Shown in pieces: positions 23,418 to 29,982 of a DNA stretch of 35,596 nucleotides. The notes below the pieces were generated by a model. It was given only the letters and a program-made list of their open reading frames with translations. It was not told the DNA's origin and searched no databases. How positions within the stretch are numbered: position 1 is the stretch's first letter; the number at the start of each line of letters is the position of its first letter. The position numbers and the translations under genes were made by a program. Location: IMG/VR virus record IMGVR_UViG_3300035670_000732, positions 1 to 35,596 of that record; one strand, 5' to 3'. The stretch is from a virus.

Positions 23418-23771
23418 TTACAAAATTTTCTCAGTAATCGCTGTGTAAAAGTTTTTCGCGTTTTCCCCGCTCAAGAAATTGATTTTGTGCCTGTGTCCAC
23501 TCGAATAAAGCACCACTGTTTTACTGCTTAGCCATTGCTTACTGAGCGCTACGCCTGTAACCTTACTGTATGGGATAGAATTGACAATGATCTCAGCGCC
23601 TTCTTTTTCAACAAATAGCACGCGCAAATTCGTCAATGCGGCAAAGTCCAGTAGTAGAGAGTAAGCTTGTTCAATAGTCTCCCCATTAATTAAAAATCCC
23701 TCAATTTCAGCAATTTGCTTTGGGGGAACTTCCTTTTCCATTTTTGAGAAAAATCCCATGATTGGTTTCAT
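23418..23771 (-). CDS. Bacterial PH-domain protein (bPH-like), accessory gene
   Basis: 117 residues; alternative start 4 codons in (MGFFSK). The stretch 'LINGETIEQAYSLLLDFAALTNLRVLFVEKEG' followed by 'VNSIPYSKVTGVAL' and 'VVLYSSGHRHKINFLSG' follows the bacterial pleckstrin-homology pattern (bPH_1): beta strands, a loop with the conserved IPY turn, and a C-terminal helix. It is the last gene of the leftward early operon and AT-richer than the early genes around it, as are the next two genes. Its role could be lysogenic conversion or anti-phage function; it is not needed for a Mu cycle as far as known. Confidence 0.78.
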   Translation of the reverse strand: MKPIMGFFSKMEKEVPPKQIAEIEGFLINGETIEQAYSLLLDFAALTNLRVLFVEKEGAEIIVNSIPYSKVTGVALSKQWLSSKTVVLYSSGHRHKINFLSGENAKNFYTAITEKIL

Positions 23772-23795
23772 TTAAATGGTGAATAATAATTAGGA

Positions 23796-24095
23796 TTAAA
23801 ATAAATCCAACTGCACTAAATTAATACTGCGTAGCTTATTTTTCATAGCATCAGGCATTAATCCGGTGGTGTAGTTTGTTGCGTAGTGATCTGCATACTG
23901 TAAGATCAGATTTACCACATAAGAAATTGCGCTGATTTTGTCAGGAAAAACACATGTCGCTTGATCTGTGCCACGAATAAACCCGGCGTGATGTCCTGCC
24001 ACTACACATCCAAATCCCCACTTGTTGTTATGCTGGGCAATGGTGATCTTTACGATCCATGATTTCATTTCCAGATTAATCAGTTGTTCTTCCAT
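23796..24095 (-). CDS. Hypothetical accessory protein
   Basis: 99 residues, mixed alpha/beta: 'MKSWIVKITIAQHNNKWGFGCVVAGHHAGFI' (beta-rich) then 'DKISAISYVVNLILQYADHYA' (helix) and a tail ending 'NLVQLDLF', which may be a clamp-binding-like QLxLF motif. I do not recognise a family. It lies between DUF4326-like and PH-domain genes in the AT-rich accessory cluster. Confidence 0.6.
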   Translation of the reverse strand: MEEQLINLEMKSWIVKITIAQHNNKWGFGCVVAGHHAGFIRGTDQATCVFPDKISAISYVVNLILQYADHYATNYTTGLMPDAMKNKLRSINLVQLDLF

Positions 24096-24100
24096 CTCGT

Positions 24101-24403
24101 CTAAGTATTCTTACAAAACTGAATCAAAACATCTGCATGACATGGCTGATCAAGTGGGCACCAGCAAGCAAGATTTTTTCCACGGAGCTCGTCAAGATTT
24201 AATTTACCCATTACAAGCTGAACCATAAGCCAATTTCTATACCATTCTAAAGCTGTTTCTGGATCAATGCGTGGACCATCAAGAAATGGGCCAGTTACTC
24301 GCCCTATAATATAGGGGTTGCCCCACTTGGTGGGGCGCCCTACATATACAGTATTGGCAGGCATCCGCCAGCCCTTAGTGCGTTTTCGTTGTATTCTTTT
24401 CAT
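24101..24403 (-). CDS. DUF4326-like protein
   Basis: 100 residues. It has the DUF4326 pattern: basic N-terminus 'RIQRKRTKGWRMP', 'NTVYVGRPTKWGNPY', 'ALEWYRNWL' and the C-terminal 'LACWCPLDQPCHADVL', with Cys-x-Cys and Cys-His that may bind metal. The family is widespread in phages; its function is unestablished as far as I know. The start overlaps the upstream gene by 29 nt; an alternative start 13 codons later would lose the conserved basic part. Confidence 0.85.
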   Translation of the reverse strand: MKRIQRKRTKGWRMPANTVYVGRPTKWGNPYIIGRVTGPFLDGPRIDPETALEWYRNWLMVQLVMGKLNLDELRGKNLACWCPLDQPCHADVLIQFCKNT

Positions 24404-24791
24404 AGCGCGCCTTCCAGTTTTGCAGATCTTCGTAATACTGTTCTTCTCCGCCTTCGATCAGCCACCCGCCTTCATCCAGGAGGGTGGGTTCTTCGTAGCC
24501 GTACTGCGCGGGCGTAGGCATGGGCGGCGCTTTTTTTTCAATGGCTGGCTTGATGCCGGTGCGCTCCAGGATGGCGAGCAGCAGGGCGCTGTAATTGCGC
24601 GGCAGGTCTTTGGCGTGGTATACTTCCAGATCATCCACCATAGGCTCATTGATGATTTCGGCGGCTTCTTGGGCCGTGTACCGGCCTGCTTCGGCCAGGT
24701 AGTGGGTATATCCGCGGCGGTTTGGTTTCCACCACACGCACACGTACTGCGTGCGCGAACGGTCGAGAATAAGGTATTCTTTCATGGTCAT
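24375..24791 (-). CDS. Hypothetical early protein
   Basis: 138 residues, acidic and Tyr/Trp-rich. The N-terminus is beta/alpha ('YLILDRSRTQYVCVWWKPNRRGYTHYLAEAGRYTAQEAAEIIN'), the middle Pro-rich, the C-terminus aromatic ('EEQYYEDLQNWKARYEKN'). The 'AGRYTAQEAAEI' segment is common in small Bacteroidota phage proteins. It overlaps upstream and downstream genes, so it is translationally coupled. No function can be assigned. Confidence 0.7.
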   Translation of the reverse strand: MTMKEYLILDRSRTQYVCVWWKPNRRGYTHYLAEAGRYTAQEAAEIINEPMVDDLEVYHAKDLPRNYSALLLAILERTGIKPAIEKKAPPMPTPAQYGYEEPTLLDEGGWLIEGGEEQYYEDLQNWKARYEKNTTKTH

Positions 24792-25276
24792 GCGTTTTTG
24801 AGGAACAATTTCATTTTTTCACGTACATCGGTAGCCTTAGCATCCCAGGGGCGGCACTCGATATCATCCAGGAACCATTTCAATATCGCCTTCGCAGCAG
24901 CGGCAGGCAGCGTGAGCGCGCGCAGGCGCTTGGCTACGGTGCCCAGCGGGAATGGTACGCCGAAGCGGTAGTTGTTGTCCTGGGCATTGCCAAAGAGCAG
25001 GGCTTTGTTTTCGATGCCGTCCACCCATTTTGCTTTTAGGGCGGATTCGATGATTTCGGCGGCAAAGTTGCAGCGTTCTTCGTGGTAGAGCCACAGATCA
25101 AAGTCGTTCAGGCCCATCAGCTCAATGCGCTGCCGGTAGTGCAGCGCCAGCATCTGCTCGTAGTAAAAAACGAAGAACGGGCCAAACTTTACCCGGGTGC
25201 CATCGGTGAGGCGGAGCGTAATGGCGCGGTCTTTTGTGTTGACGGCTTCAACGCCGATTTCGATTTTTTTAGACAT
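24788..25276 (-). CDS. Hypothetical early protein
   Basis: 162 residues, no recognised domain. The first about 30 residues form beta strands ('KIEIGVEAVNTKDRAITLRLTDG'), followed by 'FFVFYYEQMLALHYRQRIEL', a helical central region and an Ala/Lys-rich C-terminal helix. Cys-containing 'YHEERCNFAAE' and 'DIECRPWDAKATDVR' segments might be functional. It overlaps the next gene by 4 nt. Confidence 0.68.
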   Translation of the reverse strand: MSKKIEIGVEAVNTKDRAITLRLTDGTRVKFGPFFVFYYEQMLALHYRQRIELMGLNDFDLWLYHEERCNFAAEIIESALKAKWVDGIENKALLFGNAQDNNYRFGVPFPLGTVAKRLRALTLPAAAAKAILKWFLDDIECRPWDAKATDVREKMKLFLKNA

Positions 25277-25301
25277 GGTTTAAACAAGGTTTGAAGATGA
25301 T

Positions 25302-25535
25302 TTAATACGGGAGTAATGCTTCCTGCACCATGCGTACAAAGTCGCCCAGGTGCACCTGCTGGGATCCGAGCAGGTTAAATTCTTCGTCGTGCTGATCGAG
25401 GTGGAGCATGCCGTTTTCGGTATCCACGCGCGCGCAGATGTCTGCACCGTTTTGGAAGTTCCACATATTCAGGTATACGTCGCCCGTTGGGCGGATGTCC
25501 AGCTCAAGCTGAACCTTGCCGTGCATAATTGACAT
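25302..25535 (-). CDS. Small hypothetical early protein
   Basis: 77 residues from ATG 25535; a longer frame to 25604 covers a GC-rich hairpin and was rejected. Mostly beta ('GKVQLELDIRPTGDVYLNMWN', 'ADICARVDTENGMLHLDQHD') with a C-terminal helix. No family was recognised. Confidence 0.65.
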   Translation of the reverse strand: MSIMHGKVQLELDIRPTGDVYLNMWNFQNGADICARVDTENGMLHLDQHDEEFNLLGSQQVHLGDFVRMVQEALLPY

Positions 25536-25564
25536 GATGATTATAATTTGTTGTGTGAGAAAAG

Positions 25565-25589
25565 GCGGAGCCGGGCAGCCCGGCCCCGC
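25565..25589 (-). terminator. GC-rich hairpin with short U-tract before the 25302-25535 gene
   Basis: On the minus strand GCGG-G-GCCGG / CCGGC-T-CCGC forms a stem of about 10 pairs (one G-U) with a 5-nt loop, followed by CTTTTCTC. It lies 29 nt before the next start codon. It looks like a weak intrinsic terminator or attenuator inside the early operon. Confidence 0.55.
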
Positions 25590-25622
25590 AGGAAAGTATC
25601 CCAAAAACGTACAAGAAAAGGC

Positions 25623-25859
25623 TTAGACTTTCCAGGCCGCTACGAGGCCCAGGGTGCGATCGTCGATGCAAAGTACTCTATCTCCTCCGGTGAATTCCAG
25701 TTCGTCGTCCAGCTCCTGATCAATCAGTATCTCATACACCGGCGGGGTAGCCTGCGTGTATTTGATGGCGGTAACGGTGTCGTACTCTCCCCACCAGTTC
25801 TTTGGGTCGTTGGCGGCGAGGATACGTACTTTGATGGTGACAAGCTCTGTTTGTGCCAT
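25623..25859 (-). CDS. Small hypothetical early protein
   Basis: 78 residues, beta-rich: 'TIKVRILAANDPKNWWGEYDTVTAIKY', 'PPVYEILIDQELDDELEFTGGD', 'VLCIDDRTLGLVAAW'. No domain recognised. It starts 13 nt after the preceding candidate small gene and is followed by a GC-rich hairpin. Confidence 0.65.
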   Translation of the reverse strand: MAQTELVTIKVRILAANDPKNWWGEYDTVTAIKYTQATPPVYEILIDQELDDELEFTGGDRVLCIDDRTLGLVAAWKV

Positions 25860-25872
25860 GTTGGTACAGTAT

Positions 25873-25974
25873 TTAGTGATTCAAAAAACTTGCGGGTCCT
25901 ACCTGCCAGATCTGGCAGTTGAAGGGATCAACCACCACAAAATCATTGGTGCCTTCATCAAAAACGCGCATCAT
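25873..25974 (-). CDS. Very small or decayed reading frame
   Basis: 33 residues from a double ATG (25972-25974, 25969-25971): MMRVFDEGTNDFVVVD... ending in SFLNH. The coding look continues upstream (…WGRQEWITDKNGRK) without a start codon, to a stop at about 26018-26020. It may be a truncated version of a longer gene, or initiate at a non-ATG codon. Uncertain. Confidence 0.4.
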   Translation of the reverse strand: MMRVFDEGTNDFVVVDPFNCQIWQVGPASFLNH

Positions 25975-26038
25975 CTTGCGTCCGTTCTTATCCGTGATCC
26001 ATTCCTGGCGGCCCCAGGTTTATAGGGTGAATAAATGG

Positions 26039-26575
26039 TTATTGCTGCGATACCACGCGCAGAACCTGCCCGGAGGTAGATTCCACGACGCTGGTAATGC
26101 TGTGCTCCTTGCGCACGTTGAAGTCGTTTACGGCGCTGTAAATGAGCACATGCACAAAGCTGTCCTGATCGATCGGGATGATGCGTACATCTTCGGTGCG
26201 GTAGCTGCGCGGGTTGCGCAGGTAGTTGTTGGCGATGTGAGCGCCATACTCAGCCGTCCAGATGGAGCGGTCGCCGTAGCGTTCTTCCAGTGTAATTTCC
26301 GGCGCTTCCGTTTCCGGTACGGGCTGGCCCAGGGTGCAAAGCGTGACGATAAGCGCCAGGCCTACAAGCAGGCTAACAATATGCACCGGCTTGGTTTTGC
26401 GCTGCTCCTTCGGTTTCGGGATGCCCAGAATGGTTTCGGCGTCGATCTCAAAGAGTTCGATTTTCCCGCTGTCTGCTTCCTGCAGGAGGCGATACCAGCA
26501 GCCGTTGCGGTCGAGGCGTGCAACCCAGTCGAGCAGTTGATCAGCATTTATCGGGGTGATGGTGGTCTTCTTCAT
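26039..26575 (-). CDS. Membrane-anchored early protein (hypothetical)
   Basis: 178 residues. A cytoplasmic N-terminal part (1-63, beginning 'MKKTTITPINADQLLDWVARLDRNGC') precedes one TM helix (about 64-85, 'VHIVSLLVGLALIVTLCTL') and an exported part of about 95 residues with Arg/Tyr/Ser-rich 'AEYGAHIANNYLRNPRSYR' and 'HVLIYSAVNDFNVRKEHSIT'. Possibly a superinfection-exclusion or surface-related protein; this is speculation from topology. It overlaps its upstream gene by 4 nt. Confidence 0.65.
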   Translation of the reverse strand: MKKTTITPINADQLLDWVARLDRNGCWYRLLQEADSGKIELFEIDAETILGIPKPKEQRKTKPVHIVSLLVGLALIVTLCTLGQPVPETEAPEITLEERYGDRSIWTAEYGAHIANNYLRNPRSYRTEDVRIIPIDQDSFVHVLIYSAVNDFNVRKEHSITSVVESTSGQVLRVVSQQ

Positions 26576-26763
26576 TTTTTGTGGTGTTTTCTGATTGGTA
26601 ATTGATTTGGCTTTGTACTCTTTCCTTTGTGCATGCGCGGCGAGTTGTCCGCCGGCGTTTGTTGTTTTGCTTCCTGCAGGATCTGATCCGAGCTGTAGGC
26701 TTCGCGTTCGAGGCTGTCGGCGTCCTGCTGGTTCATTTTGCGTTTTACGATTTTCCAGCTCAT
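26572..26763 (-). CDS. Small hypothetical early protein
   Basis: 63 residues, highly charged and low complexity, with a Gln/Asp/Glu segment and a basic C-terminus ('PIRKHHKK'). It overlaps both neighbours by 4 nt (ATGA), so it is likely a real cotranslated gene. No family recognised. Confidence 0.6.
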   Translation of the reverse strand: MSWKIVKRKMNQQDADSLEREAYSSDQILQEAKQQTPADNSPRMHKGKSTKPNQLPIRKHHKK

Positions 26764-26984
26764 GGCAGTCGCTTTACTTCATCCTGGCCGAGGAAATTGG
26801 AAGCAGGCATTTCTCCACCGGTTGCCCGGATAAAGTCCACTTCGATTTTGGCAGACTGGACGATGACGGAAGCCACTTCGGCCACGGCCTTTGCGCGATC
26901 AATGTCCATAGGATTTTCTTCATCCATCAGGCCTTCGATGGTGGCGAACAGGTGGTTGCGGAGGTCAGTGATCTTGTTTTTCAT
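26760..26984 (-). CDS. Small helical early protein (conserved-type)
   Basis: 74 residues, helical: 'MKNKITDLRNHLFATIEGLMDEENPMDIDRAKAVAEVASVIVQSAKIEVDFIRATGG'. This pattern, with ADV/VIxSAK(I/V)E(V/L)-like helix, is common in short Bacteroidota phage proteins of unknown function. It overlaps the HNH gene by 20 nt. Confidence 0.7.
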   Translation of the reverse strand: MKNKITDLRNHLFATIEGLMDEENPMDIDRAKAVAEVASVIVQSAKIEVDFIRATGGEMPASNFLGQDEVKRLP

Positions 26985-27585
26985 GGATTGTACGTTTTAG
27001 TTTATGAAGTGTGCGAATGGTTTTCTTCAGTTCTTCCGGGAATCGTTGTATACTGTTTCGGCGCATGTTTTCGGTTCGTGTAATCAGTTCCAGGTTCTCG
27101 GGGCGCACATCCATCGTATCCCGGTTTTTGAAGGCTACGATCATGCCTTTCGGGATGGGCCCGAAGTGCTGTATATAAACCTGCCGATGTAAGGCATCCC
27201 ATAGGCCCATCCTTACCCGGATGTACTGGTACGGTTTGCCGGTGGTAGAGCATCTGCGAATTACAATAGCTCCGTCGTGCATGGTATTTGGGGGCAGATT
27301 CCCCTTTGAGAATCTGGTGTGTATACTCCGACCGCCTGACACGAAACGGATCCCTTTATTCCATGGGGTAAATCCTTTCTGAAACCTGCCGCGCTTATCG
27401 TCGTGCCCTTTTTTGTAGCGGTATTGAGAAAGGAATTCAGGCGTTTTGCGCAGTCCTTCTACTTTTGCCCTTTGGGCTACACTGGTGTAGGATCGGTTAA
27501 GTTTTGCTGCCACATCCTCCGTGCGCATGTGCGGGAAGCATTCATGGAGTAGTTTGCGCTCTGCTTCGGTCCATTCCTTTCTCAT
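26965..27585 (-). CDS. HNH endonuclease-like protein with N-terminal HTH
   Basis: 206 residues. Residues 3-45 form a SANT/Myb-like helix-turn-helix ('WTEAERKLLHECFPHMRTEDVAAKLNRSYTSVAQRA'). Then 'RFQKGFTPWNKG', a repeated phage HNH motif, and the HNH region at about 130-175: 'LHRQVYIQHFGPIPKGMIVAFKNRDTMDVRPENLELIT', with N/H-like positions (His, Asn). It may be a nicking homing nuclease or act in phage DNA processing. It sits in the early operon with ATGA coupling to the gene upstream. Confidence 0.8.
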   Translation of the reverse strand: MRKEWTEAERKLLHECFPHMRTEDVAAKLNRSYTSVAQRAKVEGLRKTPEFLSQYRYKKGHDDKRGRFQKGFTPWNKGIRFVSGGRSIHTRFSKGNLPPNTMHDGAIVIRRCSTTGKPYQYIRVRMGLWDALHRQVYIQHFGPIPKGMIVAFKNRDTMDVRPENLELITRTENMRRNSIQRFPEELKKTIRTLHKLKRTIHEKQDH

Positions 27586-27794
27586 CTCTGATCGAATAAA
27601 GTAGGTTCTTGAGGATCGGACAGCAGGCGGATCATGTTGTCCACTATCCGTTCTGCTTCCCTGGCTTCATTCAGGATCGCGTTTGCCCGCGGGCTGTTTT
27701 GCTTACGGGCTGCGAAGTAACTGCGCTGCATTTCGCGCATTTCACGCACGGCGTTCAAGAAAGCGTGCAACATTTCTTCGTTATCTTCCCACAT
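27582..27794 (-). CDS. Small helical early protein
   Basis: 70 residues from ATG 27794; a longer frame to 27941 is spurious. It contains 'AVREMREMQRSYFAARKQNSPRANAILNEAREAERIVDNMI', a pattern recurring in Bacteroidota phage proteins, and the C-terminus 'EPTLFDQR'. Function unknown. A GC-rich hairpin lies 17 nt upstream of the start. Confidence 0.72.
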   Translation of the reverse strand: MWEDNEEMLHAFLNAVREMREMQRSYFAARKQNSPRANAILNEAREAERIVDNMIRLLSDPQEPTLFDQR

Positions 27795-27811
27795 GACTTT
27801 CAGATTTAAAG

Positions 27812-27839
27812 GCGGTGGACGCCCCCCGGCATCCACCGC
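27812..27839 (-). other. GC-rich stem-loop upstream of small early gene
   Basis: GCGGTGGA (27812-27819) and TCCACCGC (27832-27839) form an 8-bp stem around a 12-nt loop in the gap between genes, ending 17 nt before the start at 27794. CTTTAAAT follows on the minus strand, a weak U-tract. Confidence 0.6.
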
Positions 27840-27865
27840 GGTAAAGACACAAATAGGTAGCCTGT

Positions 27866-28534
27866 CTACTCTTTTTTCAGAAACATGTATGCGTAAGTGC
27901 CCATGAGCAGCATAGCGGAGATGATGAACAGCCACATCCATGATAAGCGCGCCCGGGCTTTGTCTTTCCAGATTGTGACGGAGGCGGCATCTTTCCGGGC
28001 TTTAGCCAGCTCGCGTTCCAGCTTTTCTTCGGAAGCGGTATAGCGCAGCAGGATGGTGCTGTCTACTTTCGGCACTTCCACGGTGATGGTTTTACCCGGG
28101 ATACGCACGATGCGCGTCAGGCCCTTGAGGAATACCGTATCGGAAGGCGGGCACTCTACGGTATCGTGCACCGTGACTTCATACGGGGCCAGCTCAATCT
28201 CGTGCACCACGGTATCTACGTGCACCCGGTAAATGGGAATGATGAGGCGGGGATCCGGCGCGGAAATATCGCGCTGGCAGGAGAACGCGAACAGGATCAG
28301 GACAAGCAGCGGCGCCGTGCTTTTCAGCTTTTCGGCGATCTGAGCGAGCTCACGCTTGGCGTTTATGCTCAGGTACTTGTAAAACGTGGGCTTGCTGATG
28401 TAGTACTGCGGGTAGATGTACGTTTTGTAGATGTGTACATCCGTTACTCCCGGTTTTTTGTGCTCCTGGTACAGATCCTGCACGGCGCGCACTTTGGTAA
28501 GGAAGTTTTTGCGGTTGATATTGACGTCAGACAT
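27866..28534 (-). CDS. HTH domain fused to membrane-spanning (spanin-like) protein
   Basis: 222 residues. Residues 1-70 look like a small DNA-binding-type domain ('VRAVQDLYQEHKKPGVTDVHIYKTYIYPQYYISKPTFYKYLSINAKRELAQI') as found alone in Bacteroidota phages. Residues 75-85 are strongly hydrophobic ('PLLVLILFAFS') followed by Cys86, a weak lipobox. A Thr/Val-rich domain and coiled coil 'SEEKLERELAKARKDA' follow, then a C-terminal TM helix ('WLFIISAMLLMGTYAYMFL', 200-218). The second part resembles a spanin or an envelope-bridging protein. No ATG exists at the junction, so it is one fused product unless a non-ATG start is used. Confidence 0.72.
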   Translation of the reverse strand: MSDVNINRKNFLTKVRAVQDLYQEHKKPGVTDVHIYKTYIYPQYYISKPTFYKYLSINAKRELAQIAEKLKSTAPLLVLILFAFSCQRDISAPDPRLIIPIYRVHVDTVVHEIELAPYEVTVHDTVECPPSDTVFLKGLTRIVRIPGKTITVEVPKVDSTILLRYTASEEKLERELAKARKDAASVTIWKDKARARLSWMWLFIISAMLLMGTYAYMFLKKE

Positions 28535-28554
28535 GGCAGTTGATTTAAGGTTAG

Positions 28555-28992
28555 TTAGTTGTTGCTGGCAAGGTACATTTCATCCTGAATGCGCTGTTCC
28601 TGCTGCTTATGGATGGCGCGCAGCTTACGCGCCAGGGCGTCGAGTTCTGCTTCGTTCAGTTCATAGAGCAATTTGCCGGCAATGCGCGGCTGTTGGAGGT
28701 AGCGGTTTACGCGGGTCCAGCGCTGCGGGTCGGATGCCTTGTACACGCCAAGCATTTCCAGGAGCGTGATCACTGTGCTGCGCTTGCGGCGGATGGACAC
28801 GGGCGCCTGGTTGCGGTTGTCGGACATGCTTTTAAGTCGCTCGCACAGCTCATCCAGTTGCGCCTCGGTAAGGTCCTTGCTCGATTCCACGCCGTAGCCG
28901 GAAAGGATTGCCTCTTTCTCATGGCGCAGGCCTGCCTGGCCAAGTAAGGCATGAAACTGCCGGAGCTTGATGGTTTTGGTATCTGTTTTCAT
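28555..28992 (-). CDS. gp16/DUF1018-like early regulatory-type protein
   Basis: 145 residues, all-helical. N-terminal 'RQFHALLGQAG..EKEAILSGYGVESSKDLTEAQLDELCERLK' and C-terminal 'GVYKASDPQRWTRVNRYLQQPRIAGKLLYELNEAELDALARKLRAI' match the two-part layout of Mu gp16 (DUF1018)-type proteins. The basic centre may bind DNA. The function of gp16 is not settled; the gene lies in the early block downstream of Gam, as gp16 does in Mu. Confidence 0.65.
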   Translation of the reverse strand: MKTDTKTIKLRQFHALLGQAGLRHEKEAILSGYGVESSKDLTEAQLDELCERLKSMSDNRNQAPVSIRRKRSTVITLLEMLGVYKASDPQRWTRVNRYLQQPRIAGKLLYELNEAELDALARKLRAIHKQQEQRIQDEMYLASNN

Positions 28993-29411
28993 CCTGCGAA
29001 TTCGTTTTCCCAGCGGCGCTGGCTTAGGAATGTTTGTGGATACAGTTTTTCAATGTTCGCCTTTTGGGCCAGCCACCTGTTATACTTCGGTATGGCTTTG
29101 AGGCATGCCAGGCGGTCAGGTTCTGAAAGTGCCTGCCAGAGCTGGATCACTTTCTCTTTCTTGCCCACCTTGTAGGCGTAAGCCTCCCAGAAGGTGTTGA
29201 AGCTGGTGTCTTGCGGCACTTCGCTCACGGAAACTTTGTTGCCGAAGAAGTGCCGGAATGTTTCAATGTCTTCAGATTCTACCGGGATGTGCTGGAACAA
29301 CCAGCGGCGGGCGTTTACGTCGCCGCCTTCTACTTTCAGGCTGCTGAGCATGCCGGTTTCGTCGTATTCGGCCACAGCCTTTGCCGTTGTGCCCTGGAGG
29401 AGGTATTTCAT
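28989..29411 (-). CDS. Replication-module type protein
   Basis: 140 residues. The C-terminal part ('FNTFWEAYAYKVGKKEKVIQLWQALSEPDRLACLKAIPKYNRWLAQ' ... 'YPQTFLSQRRWENEF') is the 'F..FW..Y..K.GK..A...W..L' / 'QTFLNQ.RWED' module often attached to phage replication initiators and DnaD-like proteins. It is short and lacks a visible initiator domain. The N-terminal 75 residues are beta-rich. It likely assists replication/transposition through protein contacts; exact role unknown. Confidence 0.72.
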   Translation of the reverse strand: MKYLLQGTTAKAVAEYDETGMLSSLKVEGGDVNARRWLFQHIPVESEDIETFRHFFGNKVSVSEVPQDTSFNTFWEAYAYKVGKKEKVIQLWQALSEPDRLACLKAIPKYNRWLAQKANIEKLYPQTFLSQRRWENEFAG

Positions 29412-29431
29412 GTTTTTCGGGTGGGTTTGTA

Positions 29432-29457
29432 GGGGGCCAGGCCTGCGCCCGGCCCCC
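29432..29457 (-). other. GC-rich stem-loop upstream of 28989-29411 gene
   Basis: GGGGGCC (29432-29438) and GGCCCCC (29451-29457) pair, with further pairs possible inside the 12-nt loop. It lies 20 nt before the start at 29411 and after the Gam stop. It has no U-run. Confidence 0.6.
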
Positions 29458-29474
29458 GGTGAACAAACGACCTC

Positions 29475-29960
29475 TCAGATCTTCACGAAGAAAGCCTCGT
29501 CGCGCACCACCTGTACGCCGTATGCGGCGGCCTTTTCGGCATTGGTTTTGGCCAGGGCGAGCAGTGCTTTTTTGTCGACTTCGACCTTCACGCGCTTCAG
29601 CTTGCTGTCCACCGTGTTGCCTACTTTGTCCCAATCCCAGTCCGGGAGCAGGTCCAGCTTTTCCGGGCCCACGCGGAATCCGAATTGTCCGACGCCCATC
29701 TTCACGGATTTTGCATCCTCAAACATTTCCGGGTTTTCATCGGCATACTGCTTCAGCAGCGCGTAGCTGGCATCGAGCTGTTGTTTGTAGGCTTCCAGGT
29801 CTTCGCGGTAGCGCGTTTCAATCTCAAGGACTTCAAGGCGCTTCTGCGATTCGATAGCTTCCAGGGAAGCCGTCGCAGCGGCATATTCTGCCATCGCCTC
29901 CAGGGCCTGCACGCGGTCGAGTTTTCTGGTCTTCGTTTTGTTCTTGACAGTCGTACTCAT
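29475..29960 (-). CDS. gam: Host-nuclease inhibitor Gam (Mu Gam-like)
   Basis: 161 residues from ATG 29960. The coiled-coil N-terminal half ('YAAATASLEAIESQKRLEVLEIETRYREDLEAYKQQL') and the signature 'VKMGVGQFGFRVGPEKLDLLPDWDWDKV' match Mu Gam, which is about 174 residues. Gam dimers coat DNA ends like Ku and block host exonucleases during transposition. It lies directly downstream of the MuB-like ATPase, as expected. Confidence 0.9.
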   Translation of the reverse strand: MSTTVKNKTKTRKLDRVQALEAMAEYAAATASLEAIESQKRLEVLEIETRYREDLEAYKQQLDASYALLKQYADENPEMFEDAKSVKMGVGQFGFRVGPEKLDLLPDWDWDKVGNTVDSKLKRVKVEVDKKALLALAKTNAEKAAAYGVQVVRDEAFFVKI

Positions 29961-29982
29961 ATAGTGATAGATTAAGGAGTGA

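Noticed and set aside
25903-25918. 16-bp palindrome CTGCCAGATCTGGCAG
   Set aside because: Lies within a protein-like frame and could be a chance of codon choice; no second copy or positional logic was seen.
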